Source: Corticium candelabrum
Taxonomy: Eukaryota; Porifera; Homoscleromorpha; Homosclerophorida; Plakinidae
Assembly: GCF_963422355.1 (NCBI RefSeq)
Contig: NC_085093.1
Location: 7,653,618-7,717,617 of the forward strand
Reading direction: 5' to 3'
Length of the DNA: 64,000 bases
The notes under the pieces are model-generated. The model was given only the letters and a program-made list of their open reading frames with translations, made no database searches and was not told the origin of the DNA. The translations under genes were made by a program, and so were the position numbers. Below are positions 12,110 through 25,403 of the stretch, in pieces; position 1 is the first letter of the stretch; each line of letters begins with the position of its first letter.

Positions 12110-12843
12110 GATCTTTGTTTGGAGCAGCACACCCCTGCCAAATGCACCGCAAGAGTTACACCTTGTCTCTCTATGTTTGCATTCAGGTGCTAGATGTGTT
12201 GGACTGCCACAATGACAACAGACTCGTCCCGCTGGTTTGCTCCGTACTGGTCCCCATTGCTTTATTTTGTGTCCTTTTCAGTGTCCTCAGGGTTCACTGT
12301 CCAGTCATTTGTAATGTGTTCTTTGCAGCAGTTTCCTTGGACAAAGCAATTTTCAATGCTTTTTTGTACGGAATCTTATTATCAGTAAGTAAATGCTTCT
12401 GTATGTGACTCGACTGCAACCCACAAACTAGCCTGTCTCGCAGTGTATCATCCAGAAACTGCCGAAACCGTATTGTTGTGTTAGTTTTCATAGAGCTGCT
12501 ACGTATTGGCTGATACTCTCATCTGGGCCCTGATTTCGTTTGTTGAACCAGAAACGTTTCGCTATAACAAGCGGTTTTGGCGCCAATGAGTAGAGAGAAC
12601 TGTCATGATCTCATCAAGTGAAAGAGTACTCGGCTTGGTACAGTGTAGGCACGATGAGACTTCTCAGCATTCCATAGGCTTCGCTTCCCATGAGTGAAAG
12701 CAGGGTGGCAGTGCTTGTCTTCTTTGACTGCATTTGCCAAACAGAATTTCTCTATGCGCTCCACATACAGGTGGGCCAGTCTTCCTTGTCCACTTTGAAA
12801 GCCAACACTGATCCCACGAAAGCAGCCATCCTCATCGCCACTG
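12110..12843 (-). pseudogene. Gypsy A gag remnant with zinc knuckle
   Basis: Starting just inside the 5' LTR, the minus strand reads MAAFVGSVLAFKVDKEDW, then LSLMGSEAYGMLRSL and, further on, FNKRNQGPDESISQYVA and FLDDTLRDRLVCGL ... IQKHLLTD ... YKKALKIALS. This is the capsid pattern of gypsy Gag. A CCHC knuckle (CCHCGSPTHLAPEC) follows at about 12235-12185, then a decayed second one. At least three stops or frameshifts are present. The coding trace is lost near 12110, where the DIRS-like insertion begins. Confidence 0.75.
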
Positions 12844-12942
12844 TGGTACGTATCTTAGAATGCGACGTAAGACGTAGGCAGAGTGTAGTAACCACATTCT
12901 ATATTTCTACTGCGCAAGCACAACACATTCCACTATACTACA
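12842..12942 (-). repeat. 5' LTR of gypsy A
   Basis: This 101-bp copy of the LTR at 2845-2948 begins TGTAGTATAGTG on the minus strand and ends near GTACCACA. It is followed at once by TGGCGATGAGGATGG, a plausible primer-binding site of the TGGCGAC-GAGGAT type used by several metazoan gypsy elements. It lies only about 100 bp upstream of the first dynein exon in the window. Confidence 0.72.
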
Positions 12943-13044
12943 GAATGTAGATGGCTGACAGGATGTGGACTGCATAGACTTTTATACTTTTATGCTAGAG
13001 GTGCATGCTGTCGTAGTCTTACTGCATGTTTGTTTGTCTTACAG

Positions 13045-16000
13045 GGGTAATTGGTTGTGGTCATTTCTGCTTGTCACGATTCTGTGAAGAAGTATGCGAC
13101 TTGGTGAAAACTCTTGTACCAGCAACTCGAATTTTGTGGCAATTGATTAAAGTAGGAGCAGGCTGTTTGATTGCTTCTTGCTAATTCTTAGTGATTTGGT
13201 TATGGTTAATTGTTTTAGATTAAAATGTTGCCCACGCCTGCCAAGTTTCATTATGTTTTCAATTTGCGAGATCTTTCCCGTATTTGGCAGGGAATGCTGA
13301 ATGTGAATGGTGAAGTTATCTTCAATAGTTTGAAGCTGCTAGCGTTATGGCAGCATGAGTGTTCTCGAGTGATTGCCGATCGGTTCACTTGCCAAGAGGA
13401 CAAAGACTGGTTTGACAAGACAATCCATGGAGTAGTTGCAGAGTATGTGGGATTGCAGTACTTAAAACTGATGGACGCTGAGCCGTACTTTGTTGACTTC
13501 TTGAGGTATTAATATGTTAATGTTATTCTAAATGCACTAGACCACTGATGTTGCTAGAGATGCACCGGAACCAACTGGGGAAGAGACAGATGATGCAGAG
13601 CTAGTAGCACCAAAGATCTATGAACCAGTCAGTTATGACTTGTGATCACTGCAAATAGTTGTTTATTAAATTGAACCATGTGTCAAGATTCCTTCATATG
13701 ACTTTTTGGCCGAGAAGCTTGTTCAGAATATGGCTCAGTATAATGAGACTCTACGAGGATCTCATATGGACTTGGTCTTCTTCAAGGATGCAATGGTTCA
13801 TTTGGTCAAAGTCGGTTACTTCTGTATATGTTTTTGTTGGTGTTGCTGCTAATACAGTTTCTATCAAAAAGGTTTCACGTGTTGTGCGAATGCCCCGTGG
13901 TAATGCTCTTCTAGTTGGTGTTGGAGGCTCTGGAAAGCAGAGTTTGACAAGACTTGCTTCATTTATTGCTGGCTATAACACTTTTCAAATTACATTGACC
14001 AGGCAAGTACCAGGACATGGCATGTTGTATTGTGTTTGTACGTGTATGTGTGTATGTGGATACCTACCTGTGTACATTGTTCACTATTGCTTATTTTGAC
14101 TGTCTTGTTTTTATAGGTCATATAACATTTCAAATCTTGTAGATGATCTGAAGTACCTTTACAGAGTAGCAGGTTGCAATGGCAAAGGGATCACATTTCT
14201 GTTTACGGACAATGAGATTAAAGATGAAGCTTTTCTTGAGTACCTAAACAATGTCTTATCTTCTGGAGAAGTAGCTAATCTGTTCGCTCGGGATGAATTG
14301 GATGAGATCGCTCAATCTCTAATACCTGTTATGAAGAAGGAGTTTCCACGCCGGCCACCAACACCAGATAACCTTTATGATTACTTCATGTCTAGAGCCA
14401 GGAAAAATCTGCATGTAGTTCTTTGCTTGTCACCAGTGAGACTGTCATTATCTGAATAATATAATTTAGATGGAATATAAGAATGCAATGTTACAGGTTG
14501 GAGAAAAATTTCGAAATCGGTCACTTAAATTTCCTGGTTTGATTAGTGGCTGTACGATGGATTGGTTTAGCAGGTGGCCTAAAGATGCGTTAGCGGCTGT
14601 GGCTCAGCATTTTTTGTCTAGTTTTGACATAGTCTGCTCGCAAAAGGTTAAGCAGCAGGTTGTTGAAGCGATGGGAGGATTTCACGATGCCGTTGCTGAA
14701 ACATGTTCTGAATACTTCGCCCGATATCGCCGACAAACTCATGTCACACCAAAATCATACTTGTCATTTATTAGTGGCTATAAAAGTACCTATAGTGAGA
14801 AGCAAAGTCACATGGGTGAACTGGCTGATCGAATGAAGACAGGCTTGTCGAAACTTGTGGAGGCAAGTGAGTCTGTTGCTGTACTGTCAGTTGAGTTAGC
14901 AGTCAAAGAAAAAGAGCTTGCTGTTGCTTCAGAGAAAGCTGACAAGGTAGAACTTGTTATATATTGATGCTGCAAAAATGAGTTGAATGGTCTTTGTTAG
15001 GTGCTTGCAGAAGTGACTGTAAGTGCACAGGCTGCTGAAAAGGTAAAAGCAGGTGTACAAAAGGTGAAGGACAAAGCACAAGCAATTGTAGATGAAATCG
15101 AAGTTTGTACATTTTGGATGTAATTTTAAAATTTGATGATTAAGAACAAGTCATATTTAGGCGGATAAGTCAATTGCTCAGTCAAAACTTGAAGCAGCTA
15201 AACCAGCTTTAGAGGAAGCTGAGGCGGCTTTGCAGGTTCTTGCAATCTAAAGATACTGCATTGACTAGTTGCTGTTGCCTTGATAGTGTCTGTGAAAAAT
15301 AGACTATTAAGGCTGCTCACATTTCAACTGTCCGTAAGCTTGCCAAGCCTCCGCATCTCATTATGCGAATCATGGACTGTGTGTTACTACTCTTTCAACG
15401 CAAATTGGATTCAGTAGTTCCAGATCCAGATCGGCCATGCATGAAGCCTTCATGGGGTGAGTCTCTCAAGGTACTTCGACTTGTCTCATTATGCCCTATT
15501 GTCGCTGCCAACTTTACCACGTATGCATTTAGTGTATGAGTCAAAGTGGATTTCTCAATTGGCTTCAAACTTTCCCAAAGGATTCTATTAATGAAGAAAC
15601 AGTTGAACTATTAATGCCATATTTAGAAATGGAAGATTACACCTTGGAAGTTGCGAAGAAAGTCAGTGTTGGTTCAATAGAAGGTGACCACTAGCAGTCT
15701 GATTGTTTTCTGTTATGTAATTAGGCGTGTGGTGATGTTGCTGGATTGTTATCTTGGACCAAGGCTATGGCCTTTTTCTTTGGTGTTAACAAGGAAGTTC
15801 TTCCCTTAAAGGTTTTGGTTCAATGATGATACAGGAAACAGTAACTGTTTTGTATAACTATGCTCTTTCTTGAAGGCGAGCCTTATTACACAAGAAGCAC
15901 GACTAACTGTTGCTAATGAAGAATTGAGGCAAGCTCAAGGCCAACTTGATGAGAAACAGCGTGAATTAGATGACGTCCAACGTCTTTATGATGCTGCAAT

Positions 16001-19000
16001 GCAAGAAAAGCAGGTTGAAAAGGCGTTTTTAGGCATCAAATGGTGCTTTATTTCTGTGCTTGGTTTAGGCTCTATTAGATGATGCCGAATCATGTCGTAG
16101 AAAAATGCAGGCTGCTTCAGACTTAATTAATGGTTTGGGTGGAGAAAAAGAGAGGTGGACATTGCAAAGCAAACAATTTGAGGATCAAATTGGAAGGTCT
16201 TAGCAATATGCTTGTATTTTATGTGTGATTTCCCAGTTCATGATAAAACTGATCATTTAATTAAAACACAAAACTATGAATAGTAATTTCTAGCAGGAAA
16301 GACAATGCATGTTCATTGTCAAGACAACAATTATGTAACATTACTGCATGTGTATGTTGTGAGTGTGCGTGTAGGTATGTATGTGTGTGTATGTGTTCTT
16401 GTGTGCATGTGTGTGAACTTGTTAGTGTACCTTAATTGATGATTTGGCAACACTGGCATATTATGGAAGTGAACTCTAGTATAATCACTGCAGCATTAGT
16501 CATTTTAAGTCATTTATCTATGCATCTGTGAGTTCTGTTGGAACAGTTTAATTAACTTTTCAATTCCAAATCGTATAGACAAATTGGTGACAATGCGACA
16601 CAACACAATGGACAAATCATGGAGACACACAAAACAATATGCTTTATGACTACATCTTATGTAGTAGGCTCTTATAATCTTTGAGTGAACTTGCTAAAAA
16701 TGCTTAGGGCTGGCTTTAAGTTCTAAGTGAACTCACTGAAGGCCATGTGAACAACACAGAAACATGTATAGTACCCTGTTGGGCTCACCTGCCGATTTGG
16801 TGAGCACCCTTATGGGAGCAGGAGCGTAGCATGACATCAGACTGGATTGTTTTCATGCATAGTGGTGCATTCATATCTAAGGAAGTGCATAATTATGTAA
16901 AAGGTGCAAATTCTAAAATACGTTTTCTTGATTTGGTTGTATTGTTGATAATGATGTTGTTTAAAGGTATGCTCTGGTTGTAATTGTAGGCTTGTGGGTG
17001 ATGTTTTGTTGGCTGCTGGATTTTTGTCATACTTTGGTCCATTCAACCAAGACTTCCGCTTACAATTGCAAAGAATTTGGAGAGCTGATCTAGATCAACG
17101 ACAAGTGCCATGTAGTGCAGACTTGAACGTCTCTTCTTTACTTGTTGATGCCCCGACTGTATGTGTTTGAGTTAATCGTAGTTTATAGTGGAAATACCAA
17201 TGAACTACTTCTGTTAAACAGATAGGGGAATGGAACCTTCAAGGTCTCCCCAATGATGATTTGTCAATACAGAACGGCATAGTGGTGACGAAGGCATCTC
17301 GATATCCACTGCTAATTGACCCTCAAGGCCAAGGAAAGAACTGGATCAGAAACAGGGAGGAAGACAATGAACTTCAAGTAGGTGCAATTGTATATGTGAA
17401 TGCCTAAAGCGTGCATTTTGTAATAGAAGTTTTATAGGTTACTACCTTACATCACAAGTATTTCCGTAGCCACATTGAAGATTCTCTGTCATTGGGAAGG
17501 CCATTGCTCATTGAAAACATTGGAGAGGAGCTTGATCCAGCTCTGGACAATGTTTTAGAGAAGAACTTTATTAAGATTGGAAGAAACATGAAGGTCATTT
17601 CAGCTGTGTTTTAAGTATAGGGAATTCATTCATGTATTCTTTGTGTGGTTGTGGCTACATACCATAGGTAAAAGTTGGTGACAAAGAAGTTGATGTAATG
17701 CCTGGTTTCAGGTTGTACATTACAACAAAACTATCCAATCCAGCTTACACGCCAGAGGTGTTTTTGTACATGTTTGTTGGTATTCATAGAGTAATGCTCT
17801 TTTATACAGATTAGTGCTAGGACTGCTATAATTGATTTTACAGTGACCTTGAAAGGACTAGAGGATCAGCTTCTCGGTCGTGTTATATTGACAGAAAAGC
17901 AAGAGTTGGAAGCTGAACGGAGCAAACTAATGGAAGATGTTACCGTCAACAACCGCAAAATGAAGGAATTGGAAGACAACTTACTACTGCGCCTCACCAG
18001 TACTCAGGGTTCTCTTGTAGAGGATGAGTCACTAATTGCTGTACTGAAAACAACTAAAGTAACTGCAGAGGAAGTAAGTGAAAAGCTTCACGTGGCAGCT
18101 GAGACTGAAATAAAAATCAATGAAGCTCGAGAGGAGTTTCGGCCAGGTGCAGTAAAATTGAAATAGAGAAATAGATAAGTTATTGACACTTGCTTGTTTC
18201 GTTTATAGTTGCTGCACGTGGCAGTATTCTTTATTTTCTCATTGTCGAGATGTCCATGGTAAATGTGATGTATCAAACTTCTCTCAGGCAGTTTCTTGCA
18301 TTGTTTGACCTTGCAATGGCCAAGTTAGTAGGTGTTATACTAGTATACATGCTTGCCACATGTCGTTTTTGTAGTTCAGAGAAATCACCCATCACAGCCA
18401 AAAGAATAAGGAATATCATAGAGTACTTGACTTTTGAAGTGTTCGAGTACACCGTTCGAGGTCTTTATGAAAACCACAAATTTCTCTTCACTTTGCTTTT
18501 GGCGCTTAAAATAGATCTACAGAGTGGCAATATTAGGCACGAAGAGTTCCAAACATTAATTAAAGGTATGTTAATTATGCATAAACGCTTTTGTTTAGCA
18601 GTTTCAGGAGCATGTGTATTTAACCCATATATTTTTACTACTCTTTAGGTGGCGCTGCTCTGGACTTGAATACTGTAGAACCAAAACCATTTTCATGGAT
18701 TCTCGATATGACTTGGCTTAATTTGGTGGATCTCAGCAAACTTAGAAATTTTTCTGAATTGCTTTGTCAGGTATCGTGACTTTTCTGTTTTGTGATGTAT
18801 CTATCTGTTAGCTGGAGACAGGATTGGAGAATGCTATGGCCGTTTAGGTTGCAAGGAACGAGAAAGGATGGAAGGCATGGTTTGATGCTGATGCTCCAGA
18901 AGAGTCACCTATGCCTGATGGCTATCACAACTCACTAAATGCTTTTCGAAAACTACTACTTATTCGGTTTGTTTGTTTGTGTTGGTACATGTATGTCACC

Positions 19001-22000
19001 GATAATGTGACATGTAATGACAACAGTTTGTTCTTCCGCTAGGTGCTGGTGTCCAGACCGGACCGTGGCTCAGGCTAGGAAATATGTGTCGGACTCTTTA
19101 GGAAAGCGTTATGCAGAAGGTGTAATTCTTGACCTAGAAAAGATGTGGAAAGAAAGTGACATTCGTTCTCCACTGTCATGCTTTCTGTCAATGGGTTCTG
19201 ATCCGACTAATCAAATTGAAGCTTTAGCTAAGAAAGTGAAAGTGGGTAGGTGCAATAATGATGCATTGCTGTATGTCTGCTGTGTATGTTAGCAGCAATC
19301 TGTTATGTTGTTCATGTACTTAACCTTTAGAATGTAGAGCTATATCGATGGGTCAAGGTCAAGAAGTGCATGCTAGAAGATTGCTTCAGCAGTTCATGGT
19401 TTCGGTATGTGCATCTTAGACTGTCATCACAGTTAATGTGTATAACTTTACACATTCATACGTTTTAGGGTGACTGGGTGCTGCTACAAAACTGTCATTT
19501 AGGACTAAATTTTCTGGAAGAACTGTTTGATATTATCACAAAAACAGAGTCTGTAAACAGTAACTTTCGTTTGTGGATAACCACAGAAATTCATCCACAG
19601 TTTTCCATTAACTTACTGCAAGTAACGTTTTATCGTCTATTGGCTTCCCAGTTTGGTCGATATTAGTAAGCTGATTTACTTTTAGGCATCCATCAAGTTC
19701 ACCAATGAGCCTCCTCAAGGAGTTAAGGCTGGCCTTAAACGAACTTACACTGGCATGTCTCAAGATATGCTTGATGTCACAAACATGCCACAATGGAAGC
19801 CAATGCTGTATGCTGTTGCATTTTTGCACACTACAGTGCAGGTACATTATTTTATATCACTCATCTCACTGTGTTTGTGATTTATGATTTAATTTGCAAG
19901 GAGAGGCGCAAGTATGGTCCTCTTGGTTGGAATATTCCGTATGAATTTAACCTAGCAGATTTTACAGCAAGTGTTCAGTTCATACGGAATCATTTGGATG
20001 ATGTTGACCCCAAAAAGGTAAGGCTATTATATAGTGCAGCTACCAATAATGGTGCAATGTTTATTTCAAGCACTCAATAAATAATTTGGATGTTGGAAAG
20101 AGTTGCTTTTGGGACATGCAGTGGCGTTTATTGTGTAGTTGTGCATGAAAGTCTCTTTTTGTCGAATTTACTTTACAACTATATAATTTATTATTACTAA
20201 GGTATTTAAATTATCATTAATAGTTTGAATCATCTCGTTTTTGTAAATGTACAAAGTGATTGTCGCAACTTCTGCTGGTGGTGCAGTCTTTGGCAAACTT
20301 GGCTAGGAAGCTTGATTGTGGAGGTTTAGGCAAAGATTTTGACTAAAGAGACATGTCAACAGAACAACCATAATTCAATTATCATGAGAGACCTTGTAAG
20401 AATCTATTGACTAGTGAGTTGTACTTCAATAATGGACAAAATGTGTGCGCCTGTATGCATCTTCTTCCAACTGATAATCGGTGGATGCCTGGATTCAATC
20501 GCTGGTGGCGACAGCATTATAATAAAATGAGTTTATTTGTTCATTCTCACTGTGAAACTCTATTTGGCTGTCTGTGAGAGTAGACTTGTTCCGTCAATTG
20601 GGAGTTTCTGTGATCTGGCGTGGAGATTGTTGGCAATGAGGATCAGTGCTTTCCTGGTAGTCAATGATATCTATTGGGTGTTCATTTCAGAGCTTGCGAC
20701 CTCCTCGTAGCCCACACAGTCAATAATTGATATGCCAGGTACTAACGCCATATGGATTATACGGAATCATGTACCTCTCTGGCACTTACCTGCCAGGTTG
20801 GTGTGCGCCCAGTTGAGTGTCGAGACCATACTTACCCTATCTAGAGAGTGATGACGACATAATATAGAATTAGCCACTATCGCTTATAGTGGTTAGAGTT
20901 TTGTTTCTCTGACCATGATGGCCTGGGTTCAATCCCGGGTGGCAACAGCAGTACATGTATAATGAAATAAGTCTGTTGGTTCTTTCTCACTGTTTATTTG
21001 GCTATTTTTGTGAGATCGACTCATTTTTGTCAATGGTGAATTTCTGTGACCTGGCATGGGGACTGTTGGCAATAAGGATCAGTGCTTCCTGGTGATCGTT
21101 GATATCTACTGGGCGTGCTGTTTAGAGCTGGCGATATCGTTGTAGCTCACGCAGTCAATAATTGATGTGCCAGTTGTAGCATCATATGGATTACACAGGA
21201 ACATGCATCTCTCTGGGACTTACCTGCTGGGTTGGTGGGACCCAGGCAAGGCTAAAGATGCCACTTGCCGTACTGAGAGGGTGATGATGGCAATACATGA
21301 AATAGTGATGTCAGTCCCACTTACCACTTGCGCAGTGCAGACCTGGAGACAGTCAACCACAATGTGGCAAGCTGTAGTGCCTTGGCACTGATGGACTACA
21401 CTGATCAACACAATCAGATTGCCTGCATCATCCACTGGGACATTTTTCGTCAGTTTGAGGTTCCAGTGGAGAAGACCAGATGGTACTGGCATCATGCTGA
21501 GAGGCTTGTGGAGATGGACGACATTACTATGATGTGGGATACAGCCAACCCTACTGCTAAGAAGATTGGTGCCAATTGTCTTGACATCTGCTTAGAAATG
21601 AGAAGAAAACACTTGTCTTCTTATTGATATCAGCTGTTTTGCTGATGGCATCATTGCCTGGAAACAGTTTGAGAAGTTGGTGAAGTACAACGAATTGCGG
21701 GCGGAGGTGGAATTGTGGGACAGTGGTTGTCCAAGTGGTGTTGGAAGCATTGGGCACAGTGCACGCGGATATTGCACGTGGCTGGATATCATTCTACGTC
21801 ATCACAACCTGCAGCACTTACAGAAACAGTGCTTTTTATATCCACTCGGATTCTGCATAAAGTCATGTTTTCTGTTTAGACAGCCGTGATGGTCTAAGCC
21901 CCTCTGAGGCAGAGTTTGTTCCAGTGCTTACAAGAGACCTTACGAACCAGATTGATCTGGTTGGGCACGACATAATATATGATAGCAGCTGTTCTGCTGA

Positions 22001-24048
22001 TGGCAACGTCACCAGGAACATGGTGAGTAGTTGTCAACTACTGTGACTTGTTGGTAGACATACGTCTCGTGGCATTAATATTGGACATTGGTCTCGGCTG
22101 TTTTTGGAGCATTGGGCACAGTGCATGCAGGTATTTCACAGTGGCTGGACATCATTCTAAGTCATCATAATCTGCAACGCTTAAAACAAAAGCAGTGCTT
22201 TTGGATCAACTCATCCTGCGTAAAGTCATGTCTTCTGTCTAGACAGCCCATAATAGTCTAAATTAACTTTGAAACTGGGGTTCCTTTCAATGTCTACGAT
22301 AGACCTTATGAAAGGTTTAGACTGATCTGGTTGAACAGGACACGGTAGTATTAATGCTAATAATGATAGGAATAATACTCATGACTGAGAGCTTCTAAGA
22401 GGTATTCGGTTAATGTACGTTTGTTGCTAGCCAGCAGTGGGCTGCGGTTAACCTCTATGTAACATAATGGTAGTGAATCAGTTACAGGGCGCACACTGCT
22501 CTTCACTAGTGTTGAGAAAAAGACAAGGCTCAAAGACGGCAAGCCAAATCAAACAACTTCTAAGCACCATGCATAGAGAGTATGACTGGTTATGGACACT
22601 TCAAAGGCGATCTGTCTGCGCTCTAGGATGTTAGGAAGGGTTCATTGAGCATTTGTGTGTTATACAAGCTTTGATTAGTTTGATATTGACTGAGATTTTG
22701 ATTTGGAGACTTTTGAGATTACTATAAAGCGGTTAACATTGTAACTGCAGTTTAAAGTTGAGTGGACTTGGAGAATGGAGGAGAATCGTAATCAAATTCT
22801 GTCACCATAACAGTATGTTTTAATACTGGAGGGGTTGACTGAGATCGTGCAATATTGAATTGATGTTCTAGAACCTAGATGCGCCCTAGTGAGTCTTTAG
22901 CTTTCTTTGGCTGAAATGTCAAGCCAATGGTGAGACGTACTGGAGAGCTGACAGGAGTATAGCGACTTCTCAAATGATAAGATCAAGTTATGTCTCAATA
23001 AGGTATATAGGGAGCTGAAGTCGTTTAGGCTAAAATCATGTAACGGTTATTAGGCCAAACGCGTCACGTGCCTTCACGCTGATCTAACTCGTAGCTGTTG
23101 TATACTGGTTTGTAATCTGTACCCGACTGGTTCTCTCAAGCAATGATTGCCTTGATTTGTAAGAACGACAGGACAAAAACTACTGGCAACCATATATCAC
23201 TTGTCTGTCAGTCTGTCTGTCCGTAAAACCCTCACGTCCGTTATCAAACAGAAGATTGCGGGACATTTGATTCAGAGAATCCTCTTGGTTCTGGAGCCGA
23301 ACCGGTTCGTTTGCTGCAAAGGATCAACTGCTAATTAACGAACTGCTTACTGGTAACTAAGTATTTGTTATTACATGGGTAGCTGGTGTTTATGGCATTT
23401 ATTGACCTGAGGCCTCACGGGATTATCGAGGTGATAATCCCTGAGTCTGAGGTGTCGATAATGCCATAAACACCACATACCCACGTAATATGTAATTTAT
23501 TGTATGGGCGTGGATTTGCATCAAATTTCAACAAGGTTGTGATTGGTAGATGCCAGTGACTGTGTAGTTTTGAACTGTAGCCCGCGTAGCTAGCTTGCAT
23601 CATGACTTCAGCAGAACCAGTTGTTCCTGGCCAAGCTAACGACAGCGATGACGATTTCCAACCGAAGAAGAAACGGAGGTTTGGAGATGACACGGATGAC
23701 TCTACTCTAACACAGCACAGCAAACCGTACGTCCCGCGCAATACCAACTTTCGACCAAATGGGCTACATCTGTCTTCATGACATGGTATAACTCTCACAC
23801 AAGAGCGGAAGAAGGACCGTCATCTCCAGAGGACATCCTAACTTCCAAAGACGGTGCAGTAGTCAACAAATGGCTGAGTCTGTTCGTGATAGAAGCGAGG
23901 AAGGTAGGTCTCTGGTGATCGTTACCCACCTCGTACTCTTCATCAGCTAGTAGGGGCTCTTCAAAGGCACATGCAATACACTTCTGAAAGCATCTTCAAC
24001 TTTTTTGACAAGGACAACACTGCCTTCTCAGGTTTACGACTACTACTA

Positions 24049-24079
<31 letters not shown>

Positions 24080-24106
24080 GACGACTACTACTATATAAAA
24101 TTGACG

Positions 24107-24162
<56 letters not shown>

Positions 24163-25361
24163 AAGTTTTGATAGCGGGCTAGACTGGATCACCCACGAGG
24201 CTAAATTTGGGGTACAAGCGTAATTCGGTACGGGTAAGAACATGGGCAGGGTGGCGTCATCTTCGAGCTTTTTTAGTCGGGCTTCTTTAGGGGTGCAACG
24301 TAGAACGACATAATGCTGTTCCTCGTTCAAGAAGGAAACTGAATGCCCCTGATAGACTCAATTTGAATGAATTTCCGTTACGTAAACTCAATCTCATGGC
24401 GTAGTTTGTTTTCTAATAACTAAGTGCAATGCTCACTTTCAATATCCATTGTTTGTTCACATGCCATTGTTACCTCACAATGCTATAGCTATCCAGCAGT
24501 CCCATCAGACTGCGGTATCTGAGCAAGCTGTAGTTGATTTGTTTATCTTAAACATCAAACTACATCTAGAGCAAAAAGATAAGAGTTCCGAAAAGAAATA
24601 TTGTTCAGTGCGTAGGTATAGGTTGGAAACGTGCTGAGTATATTCTAAAATATCCCAAGAGGACCCGCCGATGCCTCTACTCGCGTGCATCGGATAACAT
24701 CAAACTACGTCCATAGCAAAATGACAAGATATTTTGTGTAGGATATCTGGGTATTTAGAAATACGTCTACCTTTGGTTTTTCCGAGTACGCTCGCCGAAT
24801 ACCTGCCACATTCGATACACCTGTTTCTTGCAACGACAGCAGCGTCTTCGTAGTGATAAAATCCAATGGGACAATTGAAATGGCTCCGAGAAGACTCACT
24901 GAAGAGACGTGTGACTGCGTTTGCCAACCTACACGTTTCCTGCACCGAGCGCTACACTGGGAGTGTGAACACATCGCAAACAGAGAACAAACAGTGCGCT
25001 AAATCATGCATGCCTGCATGTCAAGCTACTGCGTGTATCCTATGGCTGAGTAAGAAACTGCATGTGACTTTCAAGTTTCTGTTGCTCAGATATATATCTC
25101 TGAACGGAAAAGTCGCTGCAAATTTCTCGGAATATGACACTCGGTTAAGTTTTCATTTGTCTTCAACGGGATATTAACTAATTAGCACATTTCAGTTTAT
25201 TCGAACAGACGCCCACACCAGTCATTTGAACTGAATTCACGCAGGGAGTGTGTCGATTTCTACCAAGAAATTGCACATGACGTGTCAACACACATTCAAA
25301 CTGAGTCTTCCGTCATAACACTACAGTACTCTGCCCGTACGAAGGACGGGTCATGTATCTA

Positions 25362-25403
<42 letters not shown>

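Larger units (their letters stand above)
2845..12942 (-). mobile_element. Gypsy A: Ty3/gypsy LTR retrotransposon, split by later insertions
   Basis: On the minus strand the order is 5' LTR (12942-12842), primer-binding site, degenerate gag (about 12843-12110), then, after an interruption of about 5.4 kb, protease, reverse transcriptase, RNase H and integrase (about 6340-3361), a polypurine tract (minus strand AAGGGGGAGA next to 2949) and the 3' LTR (2948-2845). This is the usual gypsy order with integrase last. Flanking pentamers GCATG (2840-2844) and GAATG (12943-12947) differ at one base and may be the target duplication. Many frameshifts and stops show that the copy is dead. LTRs of about 100 bp recall the Mag clade, but clade assignment needs a tree. 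Confidence 0.82.

Noticed and set aside
20900..20960. A tRNA gene suggested by GGTTCAATCCCGGG
   Set aside because: The B-box-like word lies inside a dispersed repeat with a diverged second copy, and no cloverleaf is formed.
23200..23230. A CRISPR-like or satellite array from the repeated CTGT words
   Set aside because: Only a short CTGTCTGT run with no spacer-repeat structure.
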